Assembly (NCBI GenBank): GCA_937864265.1
Contig: CALMIR010000200.1
Span: 1 to 64,000 of the forward strand
Origin: an uncultured Saprospirales bacterium
GTDB taxonomy: Bacteria; Bacteroidota; Bacteroidia; Chitinophagales; Saprospiraceae
Length of the DNA stretch: 64,000 nt
Direction: 5' to 3'
Made by a program: the position numbers and the translations under genes. Positions 1 to 8,718 of the stretch are shown piece after piece. The notes under the pieces are model-generated. The model searched no databases. It was given only the letters and a program-made list of their open reading frames with translations, and was not told where the DNA came from. Positions within the stretch are counted from its first letter, which is position 1; every line of letters begins with the position of its first letter.

Positions 1-167
<167 letters not shown>

Positions 168-170
168 ACT

Positions 171-929
171 CTACTTCTTCACCTTAATATTCCGAAACCA
201 AATCTGGTTGCCGTGATCCTGCAAAGCCAGGTGTCCCTTTTTAGCGAGCCCATAATCCGGGAAATCCTCCCATTTACCGGCGGCGATCAATTCCTTCCAT
301 TCTGGTGTCCAGAGGGTATAGGCCACCACCTTTTCCCCATTCAGCCAGTGTTCTACCTGTCCGTTTTGGACAATTATCCGGGAATGATTGAATTCCCCGA
401 CGGGCTTGAATGCCGCTTTGGCGGGGGCGTGCATGCCATAGTTGGCGCCTGACTTTTGCCAGTCTTCCAATTCCATCGGGAAGCCCACATCATCGATGAG
501 TTGGTACTCCGGGCCAGTTTCGTAAACAGCTTTGTATTTGGTAGTATCCTCAACCACATTGAAGAAGATACCGCTATTACCCGCTTCTGAAATTTTCCAT
601 TCCAGACTCAGCTCAAAATTTTCAAATACTTCATTCGATACAATATCATTACCCAGGCCTTCTAATCCGGCTTCGCCCAAAGCCACCAGTTCGCCATTTT
701 CCACTTTCCAGCCGCTGACAGAATCTTTGCCATAAACATGCCAATTATTCGTTGTTTGTCCATCGAAAAGCAAGCGCCAGCCTGCGTCTTCTTCCTCTTG
801 AGTCAGGGTGTTAAGTTGCTCTGTTGTTTCAGCTGCCGTTTCTTGAGGCGCTTTATCCGACTTGCCATTAGAGCAGGCCGCCACGAATAGAGCCATAGTC
901 AGATACAGAAGAATGCTTTGTTTTTTCAT
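171..929 (-). CDS. DUF1080 (3-keto-disaccharide hydrolase-like) lipoprotein
   Basis: A 252-residue protein starting MKKQSILLYL with a lipoprotein signal peptide (hydrophobic stretch, then AAC at Cys19), so probably anchored in the outer membrane or periplasm. After a short linker rich in T and E, the whole mature part is one DUF1080 domain. It opens with the family-typical GWRLLFDGQ and continues through NSGIFFNV and ends LQDHGNQIWFRNIKVK. DUF1080 proteins have a concanavalin-like fold and some hydrolyse 3-keto-glycosides. The same domain ends the 8719-12402 protein, where the motifs are nearly the same. Substrate unknown. The ATG at 929 is the only start that gives the full signal peptide. 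Confidence 0.88.
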   Translation of the reverse strand: MKKQSILLYLTMALFVAACSNGKSDKAPQETAAETTEQLNTLTQEEEDAGWRLLFDGQTTNNWHVYGKDSVSGWKVENGELVALGEAGLEGLGNDIVSNEVFENFELSLEWKISEAGNSGIFFNVVEDTTKYKAVYETGPEYQLIDDVGFPMELEDWQKSGANYGMHAPAKAAFKPVGEFNHSRIIVQNGQVEHWLNGEKVVAYTLWTPEWKELIAAGKWEDFPDYGLAKKGHLALQDHGNQIWFRNIKVKK

Positions 930-1139
930 ATGCCAGTTTTTAGTAACGCAGAAAAATTAAGTTCCCGATTTTGGGGCTAAACGGTTCATTTTAGGTGTGT
1001 CCGCTAGGGTAAGGACTTTGATCAATCGGAAAGTAATTTTTTGCAGATTACAATAGACAGACCACTCCTTTACCCCTATATTTTATTGAAAAAATCAACC
1101 CGCCTTCTCCAGCGTTTTTCGCGGAATCCTAAATCGCTG

Positions 1140-2453
1140 CTACTCCTTCAACCTCGGATCCAGTGCATCCGTCAAGCCTTCGCCAATCAAGTTGAATATC
1201 GTAACCGTGGCAAAAATAGCCAATCCCGGGAATACGGCCAACCACCAGGCCGAAGGATGTATCCGGGCCAGATTGAGTAGCTTTCCCCAGGTCACCTCAT
1301 CTGGTGGAACGCCGATGCTAAGAAATGAAAGAAAAGATTCCAACAAGATGGCACTGGCAATACCAAAGGCAATGGCAATGAGTACGGGCGTCAGTGCATT
1401 GGGTATAGCGTGCCGGAATAAAATCCGTACTTCGCTGAAGCCCAATGCTTGAGCTGCTTCTATATATTCGAGGCTACGTATGCGCAGCAGTTCCGCCCGA
1501 ATGAACCGGGCAATGCTTGTCCAACGGATCAAACCAATGATGGCCATGACCAATAGAATAGAGCTGGTATCAATAATAGCAACTATGCTGAGTAACAGCA
1601 GCAATGCCGGAATAGAATTGAATACTTCTATGATACGCATAATGATCAGATCCATGGGAATCACGATCTTTTTGGCAAACGCAGGGTACCTGTGCAGCAC
1701 TCTAGCCAATAGATTCGCTAGAAATAGGGCAAGAACGATAATTCCCAGGCTTTTCGTCAGTTCCCATCCAAAATGGCCTTCATTCAAAGCATAGCTGCGC
1801 ACACTGAAGCCATAAAAAAAGCCCAAAAACAAGGCCAATATGTTCAAAATCAATCGAATTCGCGAAATTTTAAACCGATCATCTCCAAAATAACCAGCCA
1901 AAGCACCCAATAAAACACCAATCAAAGTAGCCACCGACATAGATATAACACCTACCAACATGGCTATCCGCGTACCGGATATCATTCCAGCGGCCACGTC
2001 TCTCCCGAGTTGATCCGTCCCCAGCCAATGTCTGAACCAGGTAGAACGCACCCGCTGCGATTCCCCCGGTCCCACATAATTGATGTTTTTCCGGTCAATC
2101 GTTTGGGGAGAATAAGGGATGAGGGGCCAAACGACCCTTTCGTAGTTGTGTTCGTGCCATGATTTTTGAAAAAATTGGCTTTCCCACTCTGCTAAACCGA
2201 CATCTACCAAATATTGCCGTAAAACCGGAAAATAGGTTTTACCATCCAATTTGCAATAAAGGGGCCTTTCATTGGCTATAAAATCGGCGCTAAGGGCAAT
2301 GAACAGCAGCACATACAGGAGGCGTAATGACCAGACGGCCATCCTGTTTTTTCTAAACTGGCGACGCACAATAGCGCCGTAGCTCTGATTGAGTTGTTCT
2401 TTTTGCTTCAGATGCTCGGCCAGTTGCTGTTCATTTTTTACCCCTATGAGCAT
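1140..2453 (-). CDS. ABC transporter permease, OppC/DppC type
   Basis: A 437-residue inner-membrane permease of the oligopeptide/dipeptide (BPD_transp_1) family. It has an N-terminal cytoplasmic stretch, a first membrane helix near residue 40, a long periplasmic insert, and then the usual helices. The EAA-type coupling loop is visible as AAQALGFSEVRILFRHAIPN, followed by TWGKLLNLAR and the typical ending GEGLTDALDPRLKE. At 437 residues it is well above the ~300 usual for OppC, mainly because of the periplasmic insert. It begins 6 bp after the OppB-like gene and is surely co-transcribed with it. No ATPase or binding-protein gene lies beside it, so the substrate cannot be told. An exporter-like or peptide/nickel role remains open. 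Confidence 0.9.
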   Translation of the reverse strand: MLIGVKNEQQLAEHLKQKEQLNQSYGAIVRRQFRKNRMAVWSLRLLYVLLFIALSADFIANERPLYCKLDGKTYFPVLRQYLVDVGLAEWESQFFQKSWHEHNYERVVWPLIPYSPQTIDRKNINYVGPGESQRVRSTWFRHWLGTDQLGRDVAAGMISGTRIAMLVGVISMSVATLIGVLLGALAGYFGDDRFKISRIRLILNILALFLGFFYGFSVRSYALNEGHFGWELTKSLGIIVLALFLANLLARVLHRYPAFAKKIVIPMDLIIMRIIEVFNSIPALLLLLSIVAIIDTSSILLVMAIIGLIRWTSIARFIRAELLRIRSLEYIEAAQALGFSEVRILFRHAIPNALTPVLIAIAFGIASAILLESFLSFLSIGVPPDEVTWGKLLNLARIHPSAWWLAVFPGLAIFATVTIFNLIGEGLTDALDPRLKE

Positions 2454-2459
2454 GTATCA

Positions 2460-3884
2460 TCATTTTTTACTGCTGTAAGAAACACGAGGATCAAACCTGG
2501 CATACAAAATATCGGCAATCAAAATGCCAGCCATCGTTAGTACCGCCGTTATCATCAATAAGGCATAAACCAGGGGCCAATCGCGCGACAGAATACCATC
2601 AACGGTCAGCTTGCCCATGCCCGGTATGTTAAAAATAACCTCAATAACCAAAGAACCGGCAAAAATAGCAGGCAGCACACCGGCAAACATAGTAATGATA
2701 GGAAAAAGCGCATTTCTAAAGGCATGCTTCCAAATCACGGTCTGCTCGCTTAAGCCCTTTGCCCGCGCCGTACGGATATAATCTTGTCGAATTACGTTGA
2801 GTACCCCTCCCCGCATCTGCCGGGATATGAAAGCCAATGTACCATAAGTTAAACAAAGGACAGGTAGAAACAAATGCGCCGACCGTTCCAAAAACCGATC
2901 CCCAAAAGGTGCTTCTTTAGGCAAATCGCCTAAACCCAAAGAAGGAAACCAGTCCATACCATATTCTGGCGTAGTGAAAAAAACGACTAGCAAAGTAGCA
3001 ATCCAGAAATTCGGCAAGGAATGCAGAATAAAGAGCAGCAAGGTGATGAAACGATCGTAAAAAGTATCCTTTCGAATGGCAGAAAACACCCCAATGGGGA
3101 TGGCAATTAAGTAAGAAAAGAAAAGCGCCCAACAATTGATAAGGATAGTCCAATATAGGGCATCGGCTATTTTATCTGCCACAGGGCGATTGTCGTAGTA
3201 GGATTTGCCAAAATCCAGGCGCATAAAATTGGTCAGCCAACAGTGGTATTGATTGTTCAAACCAAACCATTTCAGATCAGGCACATAGAGCAGTTGGCGG
3301 GTCTTTTGACTTTTAACCCGCTGGTAAGACTGCATCAAATCGGTGAAACCTGCCGCCAAACTCTGTTTCAACAAACTATCCTGTTCCATCCCCTGGCGGA
3401 TTTGCCCCAGCAAACTGGAAATTTTATGGTCTTGGTAGTTGACATACAATTGTCGTAAATTGGCCTTGACATTCCTGGCTGGCGTGCCAGTGGCTAACGC
3501 TGGTGGCAAGGCGGCCATTTCGTACTCCAGAATACGGATGTTATCATACCAACCGCTGATTTGAGGCCAGTTGCCGTATTGCTGGATGAGTTTCCTTAAA
3601 TTTTCCTGGTGGATGGGGTTGAGGATGGCGTGCAAGGTATCGGGAATTGCCGCTGGACTGATGGAAAAGTAAAACGCCGGTTTATCTAGCCCCAGGTATC
3701 GCGCCGTTTCCTGATAGATACGGTCGGCGTTGATCAGATCCCGCTCTACATCACCTGAGCGGTCGCGGAGGAATAGCTCCACTGGGTCTCCTGGTGCCAT
3801 TTTGCTCAAGCCAAATGCCAGCAAAGAGATCACCAACAAGGTCGGAATAAATATGAATATTCGTTTGAGTAAGTATTGATACAT
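2460..3884 (-). CDS. ABC transporter permease, OppB/DppB type
   Basis: A 474-residue inner-membrane permease, first gene of a two-gene operon with the OppC-like gene. The start MYQYLLKRIFIFIPTLLVIS is a classic OppB first helix, and APGDPVELFL follows as in the family. A ~170-residue helical periplasmic insert separates helix 1 from the core, where QDYIRTARAKGLSEQTVIW is the EAA loop and FNIPGMGKLTVDGI is the family signature. OppB proteins are usually ~310-330 residues, so the insert is the odd feature. The insert could contact a lipoprotein partner encoded elsewhere (inference). Confidence 0.9.
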   Translation of the reverse strand: MYQYLLKRIFIFIPTLLVISLLAFGLSKMAPGDPVELFLRDRSGDVERDLINADRIYQETARYLGLDKPAFYFSISPAAIPDTLHAILNPIHQENLRKLIQQYGNWPQISGWYDNIRILEYEMAALPPALATGTPARNVKANLRQLYVNYQDHKISSLLGQIRQGMEQDSLLKQSLAAGFTDLMQSYQRVKSQKTRQLLYVPDLKWFGLNNQYHCWLTNFMRLDFGKSYYDNRPVADKIADALYWTILINCWALFFSYLIAIPIGVFSAIRKDTFYDRFITLLLFILHSLPNFWIATLLVVFFTTPEYGMDWFPSLGLGDLPKEAPFGDRFLERSAHLFLPVLCLTYGTLAFISRQMRGGVLNVIRQDYIRTARAKGLSEQTVIWKHAFRNALFPIITMFAGVLPAIFAGSLVIEVIFNIPGMGKLTVDGILSRDWPLVYALLMITAVLTMAGILIADILYARFDPRVSYSSKK

Positions 3885-4116
3885 GGGACTTTCTAAAACA
3901 TTCGTGCAAGATACTACACGGATGGGAATTCCGCCAATTTTAAGCTTTTTTTTGCGCTAGCAGGTCATAATACAGACCAAACAACCAGCGTTCTCCACAT
4001 TGCCCGAATACATTTTCCGCAGAAACTGCGCAAATAGTTTTAGAATATGGTAGAAATGTTTAATTTTCCGGGCGTAAGTTGATCCAAAAGCAAGCTCTAA
4101 CGGGGAGTTTTAATTT
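3885..4116. other. divergent intergenic region
   Basis: 232 bp between the divergent OppB-like gene and the acidic protein gene. It must hold both promoters. No convincing TAnnTTTG box with proper spacing was found. A purine-rich GGGGAG lies 10 bp before the ATG at 4117 and can serve as a ribosome binding site. Confidence 0.4.
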
Positions 4117-4803
4117 ATGGAAAAATACATCAAGTATTTACTGGCAGATATTGCAGCAGCTACACAGGAAGAACCTGTATTGGCTGGATTTGAGGAAGAA
4201 GAGGAAGAAGAATTGGTGTTTCTGAGCCTGGAAGAAGAAGAACCCAGCGCCAGGCGTGAACCCCTGCAAAAAGCAGTTGGTCTAAAACAAGAGTGGTTTC
4301 CGCCCGTAAAAATGCTCAGCGAGCCTTATATAGAACTCATCCTCAATGCCCTGGAAGATTGCTTGGACGCCCATGGCTTCATCGTCGTTTTTCCAGAACA
4401 TTTTCCTCTGCCCAAACAATATGAATTACTGGTCAATTACCTGGATCAGGAAGTGCCCATTCTCACTTACAATACCTGGCCAATAGATTTTTGTAATACC
4501 CAAACAGGGTGCTGTCCACTCGGAGAGCAATATTGTCATTGTAAGAAATACGAAGATTGGCTGGCCGAATTTGACGAGGATCAAACGAATGAAGAGGAAT
4601 GGGAGGAAATCTATGGGGAGGAAGAGGACTTTGATGGGGATGAGGATTATGAGGAAGATGACGAATGGGAAAATGACGAATTGGGAGACTTCTACACCTT
4701 TGATCCGGCGGAGGACTTTGGAGCAGACTGGTTGAAAAACAGCGGCGATAATTTCCTGGATCTGTTCGATATGGATCAGGAAGATAATAGTAAATGGAAT
4801 TAA
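4117..4803 (+). CDS. acidic protein with a cysteine cluster, unknown function
   Basis: 228 residues, strongly acidic, with runs of Glu near residues 26-43 and a Glu/Asp-rich tail from about residue 153. The middle (about 60-150) looks folded: helices, two hydrophobic strands (HGFIVVFPEHF, PILTYNTWPIDF) and a cysteine cluster C126, C132, C133, C140 and C142 with nearby H141, arranged so that a metal site is plausible. No signal peptide, so probably cytoplasmic. I do not recognise the family. It stands alone, divergent from the permease pair. GGGGAG upstream supports the ATG at 4117. Confidence 0.7.
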   Translation: MEKYIKYLLADIAAATQEEPVLAGFEEEEEEELVFLSLEEEEPSARREPLQKAVGLKQEWFPPVKMLSEPYIELILNALEDCLDAHGFIVVFPEHFPLPKQYELLVNYLDQEVPILTYNTWPIDFCNTQTGCCPLGEQYCHCKKYEDWLAEFDEDQTNEEEWEEIYGEEEDFDGDEDYEEDDEWENDELGDFYTFDPAEDFGADWLKNSGDNFLDLFDMDQEDNSKWN

Positions 4804-5045
4804 GTTTCTGGTTTCTAGTTTCTAGTTTCAGTCTGACATACCCGCTCCGCCATAGGCGTGACCCGCCTTTTAGTCGGGCAAGCAAGCTTGAAACCAGAAA
4901 CAAAGCCCAGCCTAAGCTTGAAACTAGAAACCTGAAACCAGAAACCAAAGCCCAGTCTAAGCTTGACCTGAAAACTGAAACTAGAAACCAAAGCCCAGTC
5001 TAAGCTTGACCTGAAACTTGAAACCTGAAACCAGAAACCAAATCA
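4804..5045. repeat. GAAACTAGAAACC-type intergenic repeats
   Basis: The 456-bp gap after the acidic protein gene begins with short degenerate repeats in both orientations: TTTCTAGTTTCTAGTTTC at 4810 and then many copies of GAAACTAGAAACC or CTGAAACCAGAAACC, mixed with AAAGCCCAGTCTAAGCTTG. Related sequence occurs at 49166-49220 and 52640-52745. This is likely an intergenic repeat family and not a CRISPR, since units are irregular and have no unique spacers. From 5046 to 5259 I see no further structure. Confidence 0.75.
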
Positions 5046-5259
5046 GCACACCTCATCAGACCATTCTGGTTATTGCCGCACATCTTAAAAATATCCAAGT
5101 AGCATAGACAAAAGCACAGCCTCACATACCTGGCGTGTAAAAAGTCAATAGACTACAAAGTTCTGTAATCCCATTTTTAGCATACTAATTAGTCTGGTTT
5201 GCGGGCTTTCTTTACGTATGCATGGCATTATTTTTCTACTAAATAACTGTTAGTTGCTC

Positions 5260-8200
5260 ATGAGGTGGATCACCATTTTAACGCTGATTGCTCTTTCTTT
5301 CCAGGCTTGTCAAATGACCAAGCAACGCCCCGTAAAGGTCTTGGTTTTTTCCAAAACAGCAGAATTTCGACACGAATCCATTGAAGCCGGTATAGCTGCG
5401 CTCAGGCAAATAGGCAAAGAAAATGGGTACGAAGTAATTGCTACTGAAGACCCCGAGAAGTTCGATGAAGTTTATTTAAAAGACTTCTCGCTGATCGTTT
5501 TTCTCAACACAACTGGAGATGTGCTCAACAATGCCCAGCAGGCCGATATGGAGCGCTTTATCCAAGCAGGCGGCGGATTTGTGGGCATCCATGCCGCTAC
5601 CGACACGGAATACGATTGGCCCTGGTACGGCGGTCTGGTCGGCGCTCACTTTGCAGGCCATCCGGAAATACAGGCTGCCCAATTAAACACCTTGGATAAA
5701 AAACACCCCGCCACCAAACACCTGCCCGACACCTGGGAAAGAACCGATGAATGGTACAACCTCAAGGACATTCAACCAGGCTTAAACGTGTTGCTAAACA
5801 TAGATGAGACCTCTTACAAAGGCGGCACCAATGGCGAAAACCACCCCATGGCCTGGTACCAGGAGTACGACGGGGGCAGGGCTTTTTATACCGCTGGTGG
5901 ACACACCGAGCAGAGCTATTCGGAGCCACTTTTTTTAAAACACTTACTGGGCGGTATGCAATACGCTATTGGCAAAAATCAATTGGACTACGCCAAATGC
6001 CGCAGCCACCGTTTGCCCGAAGAAAGCCGCTTTTCCAAAACCGTTTTGCACCGCAATATGGACGAACCCATGGAGTTCGATCTGCTTCCAGACGGCCGGA
6101 TTCTGGTCGTGGAGCGCAAAGGTGCTATCAAACTCTTCGACCCAAAAGTAGGACTGATGGTCACCGCCAGCTTTTTTCCTGTCCATACAGAACATGAAGA
6201 TGGACTTTTGGGCATAGCTGTGGATCCCAACTACAAAGAAAACCATTGGGTCTATCTCTGCTATTCGCCAGTAGGGGATATTCCCAAACAACACCTCTCC
6301 CGGTTTGAATTTTTTAACGATAGCCTACATTTCTCGACGGAAAAAGTGCTGCTGGAAATTCCAGTGCAGCGGGAAGAATGCTGCCATTCGGGTGGCTCGG
6401 TTGAATTTGGCCCCGATGGCCTGCTTTATGTATCGATAGGGGATAATACCAATCCTTTTGCCTCCGATGGTTTTGCCCCCATTGATGAACGCCCGGGGCG
6501 CAGCGCTTGGGATGCCCAGCGCTCCTCAGCCAACACCAATGACTTGCGGGGTAAAATACTGCGGATCAAACCCGAAAAAGATGGTAGCTATTCCATACCA
6601 CCCGGCAATTTATTCCCTCCAGGAACGCCCAACACCCGCCCGGAGATTTATGTCATGGGCTGTCGCAACCCTTTCCGTATTTCCATAGACAGCAAGCGCA
6701 ATTGGCTCTATTGGGGCGATGTAGGCCCCGATTCGGGCAAAGATGAAGAAGGTCGAGGACCAAAAGGCTACGATGGGGTCAATGTAGCCACCAAACCCGG
6801 CTTTTGGGGCTGGCCCTACAGCCGGGGCAATAATACGCCTTATAACGATTTTGACTTCACGAACGAACAACCAGGTCCCCTATTTGACCCACTCCACCCG
6901 ATCAACAATTCACCCAACAACACCGGATTAAGAGAACTGCCGGCTACACAACCCTATACCATCTGGTACTCTTACGACGAATCACAGGAATTTCCTTGGG
7001 TGGGTACAGGTGGTAAAAACCCCATGGCCGGCCCCGTTTATTATTCCGATCAATATCAGGGCGAACACCGCTTTCCTCCTTTCTTCGATGGCAAACTGAT
7101 CATTTACGAATGGATGCGGCATTGGTTGTACGCCGTTGAGTTGGACTCCATGGGCGGTTTTGTAAAAGCCGATCCCATCATGCCCAATGGGGAATTTTCC
7201 CGGCCTATGGACATGCTGTTCGGGCACGATGGTTCGCTTTATGTCTTGGAATACGGCGAATTGTGGTTTTCGCGCAATCAGGACGCCCGGCTATCCCGGA
7301 TTGATTACAATTGGGGCAATCAGAAGCCAGTAGCTCAATTGGAAGCCGACCAACTGCTGGGAGCAGCCCCTTTAAACGTTGCCTTTTCTGCCGAAAAATC
7401 GCTGGAATACGATGGCGAGGCGCTTCAATACGAATGGTACGTGAATGGCCGCAAAATAGAGGCAACAGGCAAAAAGATCAATCACCGCTTTGACGTAGCC
7501 GGCGAATATGTCGTTGAACTGAAAGTCACCGACCCAAAAGGCAATTGGGACAAAACCTCAGAGACCATCGCCATCGGCAACCAAGCACCAGTAGTAAATA
7601 TTGCTTTGGCGGGAAATAAAAGCTTTTTCTGGGAAGGCCGACAAATAGATTATCGGGTAAGTATTGAGGATAAAGAAGACGGGGCAATGGACGCTGCCGG
7701 TTTTCCCCTGCAAAACGCCGGATTTAGTATTGACTATCTGGCCGAGGGGCTGGATTTGACGGTGGTGGCAGCAGGCCACCAGAAAAGCATGGAAATGGCG
7801 CTTTTGTCGCGTGGTGCCAAGCTCATTGATCAATCCGACTGTAAAAACTGCCATGCCATAGACAAAAAAGTAAATGGACCGAGTTACATCGAAGTGGCTC
7901 AGCGCTATGCCGACAACAAGGCCAACCTCCCCAAACTGGCGCAAAAAATCATCAACGGTGGTTCGGGCGTATGGGGCGAAACGGTGATGTCGGCCCATCC
8001 AACCCTGTCCGAATCGGAAGCAACCGATATGGTGGCCTACATTTTTTCCTTGGTCAATACCCAAGCGCAAGACAGCGGCCTCCCCTTAAAAGGGCAATTG
8101 GTGACCAACCGGAAGAAGCCCGAAGACGATCAGGCCGCTTATGTATTGATGGCCACTTATACCGATTTGGGCAATGGCGAACGCCCTTCCATTACCCGCC

Positions 8201-8625
8201 AAGATCGTGTGATTTTGCGGCAGCTAAAGATAGAAGCCGAGAAAACAGCCTATGATAGCCCATTGCGCGATTATTCCCTGGAAAGGGACGAGAACCTGGT
8301 CGGAGATTTCAAACATGGCCGATACCTCGTTGTTCCGGGGGTGGACATGACCGATATGGATAACGTAACCCTGCGTTTGTATTTCAGCGAAGATGCCCAA
8401 GGAGGTACAATAGCCCTTAAATTGAACAGCACAACGGGCGAGGAGCTGGGTAAAGCCGCTATTAAACCGTCCGCTGTCGGCTACCAGGAGCTAGAAATTC
8501 CTGTTAAAGCAAGCCAGGCGACGGGCGACTTATACCTGGTATTTACCAATGAGGCGCAAAGGAATGCAGTGATCGGCAGCCTTGACTGGCTGTATTTTCA
8601 ACCCAAAAAAGCCATCATCAATTAA
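5260..8625 (+). CDS. multidomain lipoprotein: ThuA + sugar dehydrogenase propeller + PKD + cytochrome c
   Basis: 1121 residues from the ATG at 5260; an in-frame TTG at 5254 is a less likely start. Signal peptide with lipobox, Cys17 (SFQAC). Domains in order: ThuA (about 23-235, glutamine-amidotransferase-like fold, GGGFVGIHAATDTEYDW); a glucose/sorbosone dehydrogenase beta-propeller (about 255-685, MDEPMEFDLLPDGRILVVER, EDGLLGIAVDP, YVMGCRNPFRI); a PKD domain (about 695-775); a cytochrome c domain with heme motif CKNCH at 861-865; and a C-terminal CBM6-like beta-sandwich (about 965-1115). This suggests periplasmic oxidation of a sugar with electrons passed to the attached heme. Such fusions are typical of Bacteroidota and Planctomycetes. 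Operon-like with the next two genes. Exact substrate unknown. Confidence 0.88.
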   Translation: MRWITILTLIALSFQACQMTKQRPVKVLVFSKTAEFRHESIEAGIAALRQIGKENGYEVIATEDPEKFDEVYLKDFSLIVFLNTTGDVLNNAQQADMERFIQAGGGFVGIHAATDTEYDWPWYGGLVGAHFAGHPEIQAAQLNTLDKKHPATKHLPDTWERTDEWYNLKDIQPGLNVLLNIDETSYKGGTNGENHPMAWYQEYDGGRAFYTAGGHTEQSYSEPLFLKHLLGGMQYAIGKNQLDYAKCRSHRLPEESRFSKTVLHRNMDEPMEFDLLPDGRILVVERKGAIKLFDPKVGLMVTASFFPVHTEHEDGLLGIAVDPNYKENHWVYLCYSPVGDIPKQHLSRFEFFNDSLHFSTEKVLLEIPVQREECCHSGGSVEFGPDGLLYVSIGDNTNPFASDGFAPIDERPGRSAWDAQRSSANTNDLRGKILRIKPEKDGSYSIPPGNLFPPGTPNTRPEIYVMGCRNPFRISIDSKRNWLYWGDVGPDSGKDEEGRGPKGYDGVNVATKPGFWGWPYSRGNNTPYNDFDFTNEQPGPLFDPLHPINNSPNNTGLRELPATQPYTIWYSYDESQEFPWVGTGGKNPMAGPVYYSDQYQGEHRFPPFFDGKLIIYEWMRHWLYAVELDSMGGFVKADPIMPNGEFSRPMDMLFGHDGSLYVLEYGELWFSRNQDARLSRIDYNWGNQKPVAQLEADQLLGAAPLNVAFSAEKSLEYDGEALQYEWYVNGRKIEATGKKINHRFDVAGEYVVELKVTDPKGNWDKTSETIAIGNQAPVVNIALAGNKSFFWEGRQIDYRVSIEDKEDGAMDAAGFPLQNAGFSIDYLAEGLDLTVVAAGHQKSMEMALLSRGAKLIDQSDCKNCHAIDKKVNGPSYIEVAQRYADNKANLPKLAQKIINGGSGVWGETVMSAHPTLSESEATDMVAYIFSLVNTQAQDSGLPLKGQLVTNRKKPEDDQAAYVLMATYTDLGNGERPSITRQDRVILRQLKIEAEKTAYDSPLRDYSLERDENLVGDFKHGRYLVVPGVDMTDMDNVTLRLYFSEDAQGGTIALKLNSTTGEELGKAAIKPSAVGYQELEIPVKASQATGDLYLVFTNEAQRNAVIGSLDWLYFQPKKAIIN

Positions 8626-8718
8626 CAATTTGACCAGCTATCATTGTAATTAATTGCCAAAAATTCAGCTACTGCAATTAAAATAAGCTATATTAGCTGA
8701 ATAGATTTTACGACACCT

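Noticed and set aside
4463-4948. 161-codon minus-strand frame across the acidic protein gene
   Set aside because: It runs into the intergenic repeats and has low-complexity Pro/His-rich sequence from antisense of the Glu/Asp tail.
4804-5045. GAAACTAGAAACC repeats as CRISPR
   Set aside because: Irregular spacing, both orientations mixed, repeats and spacers not separable.
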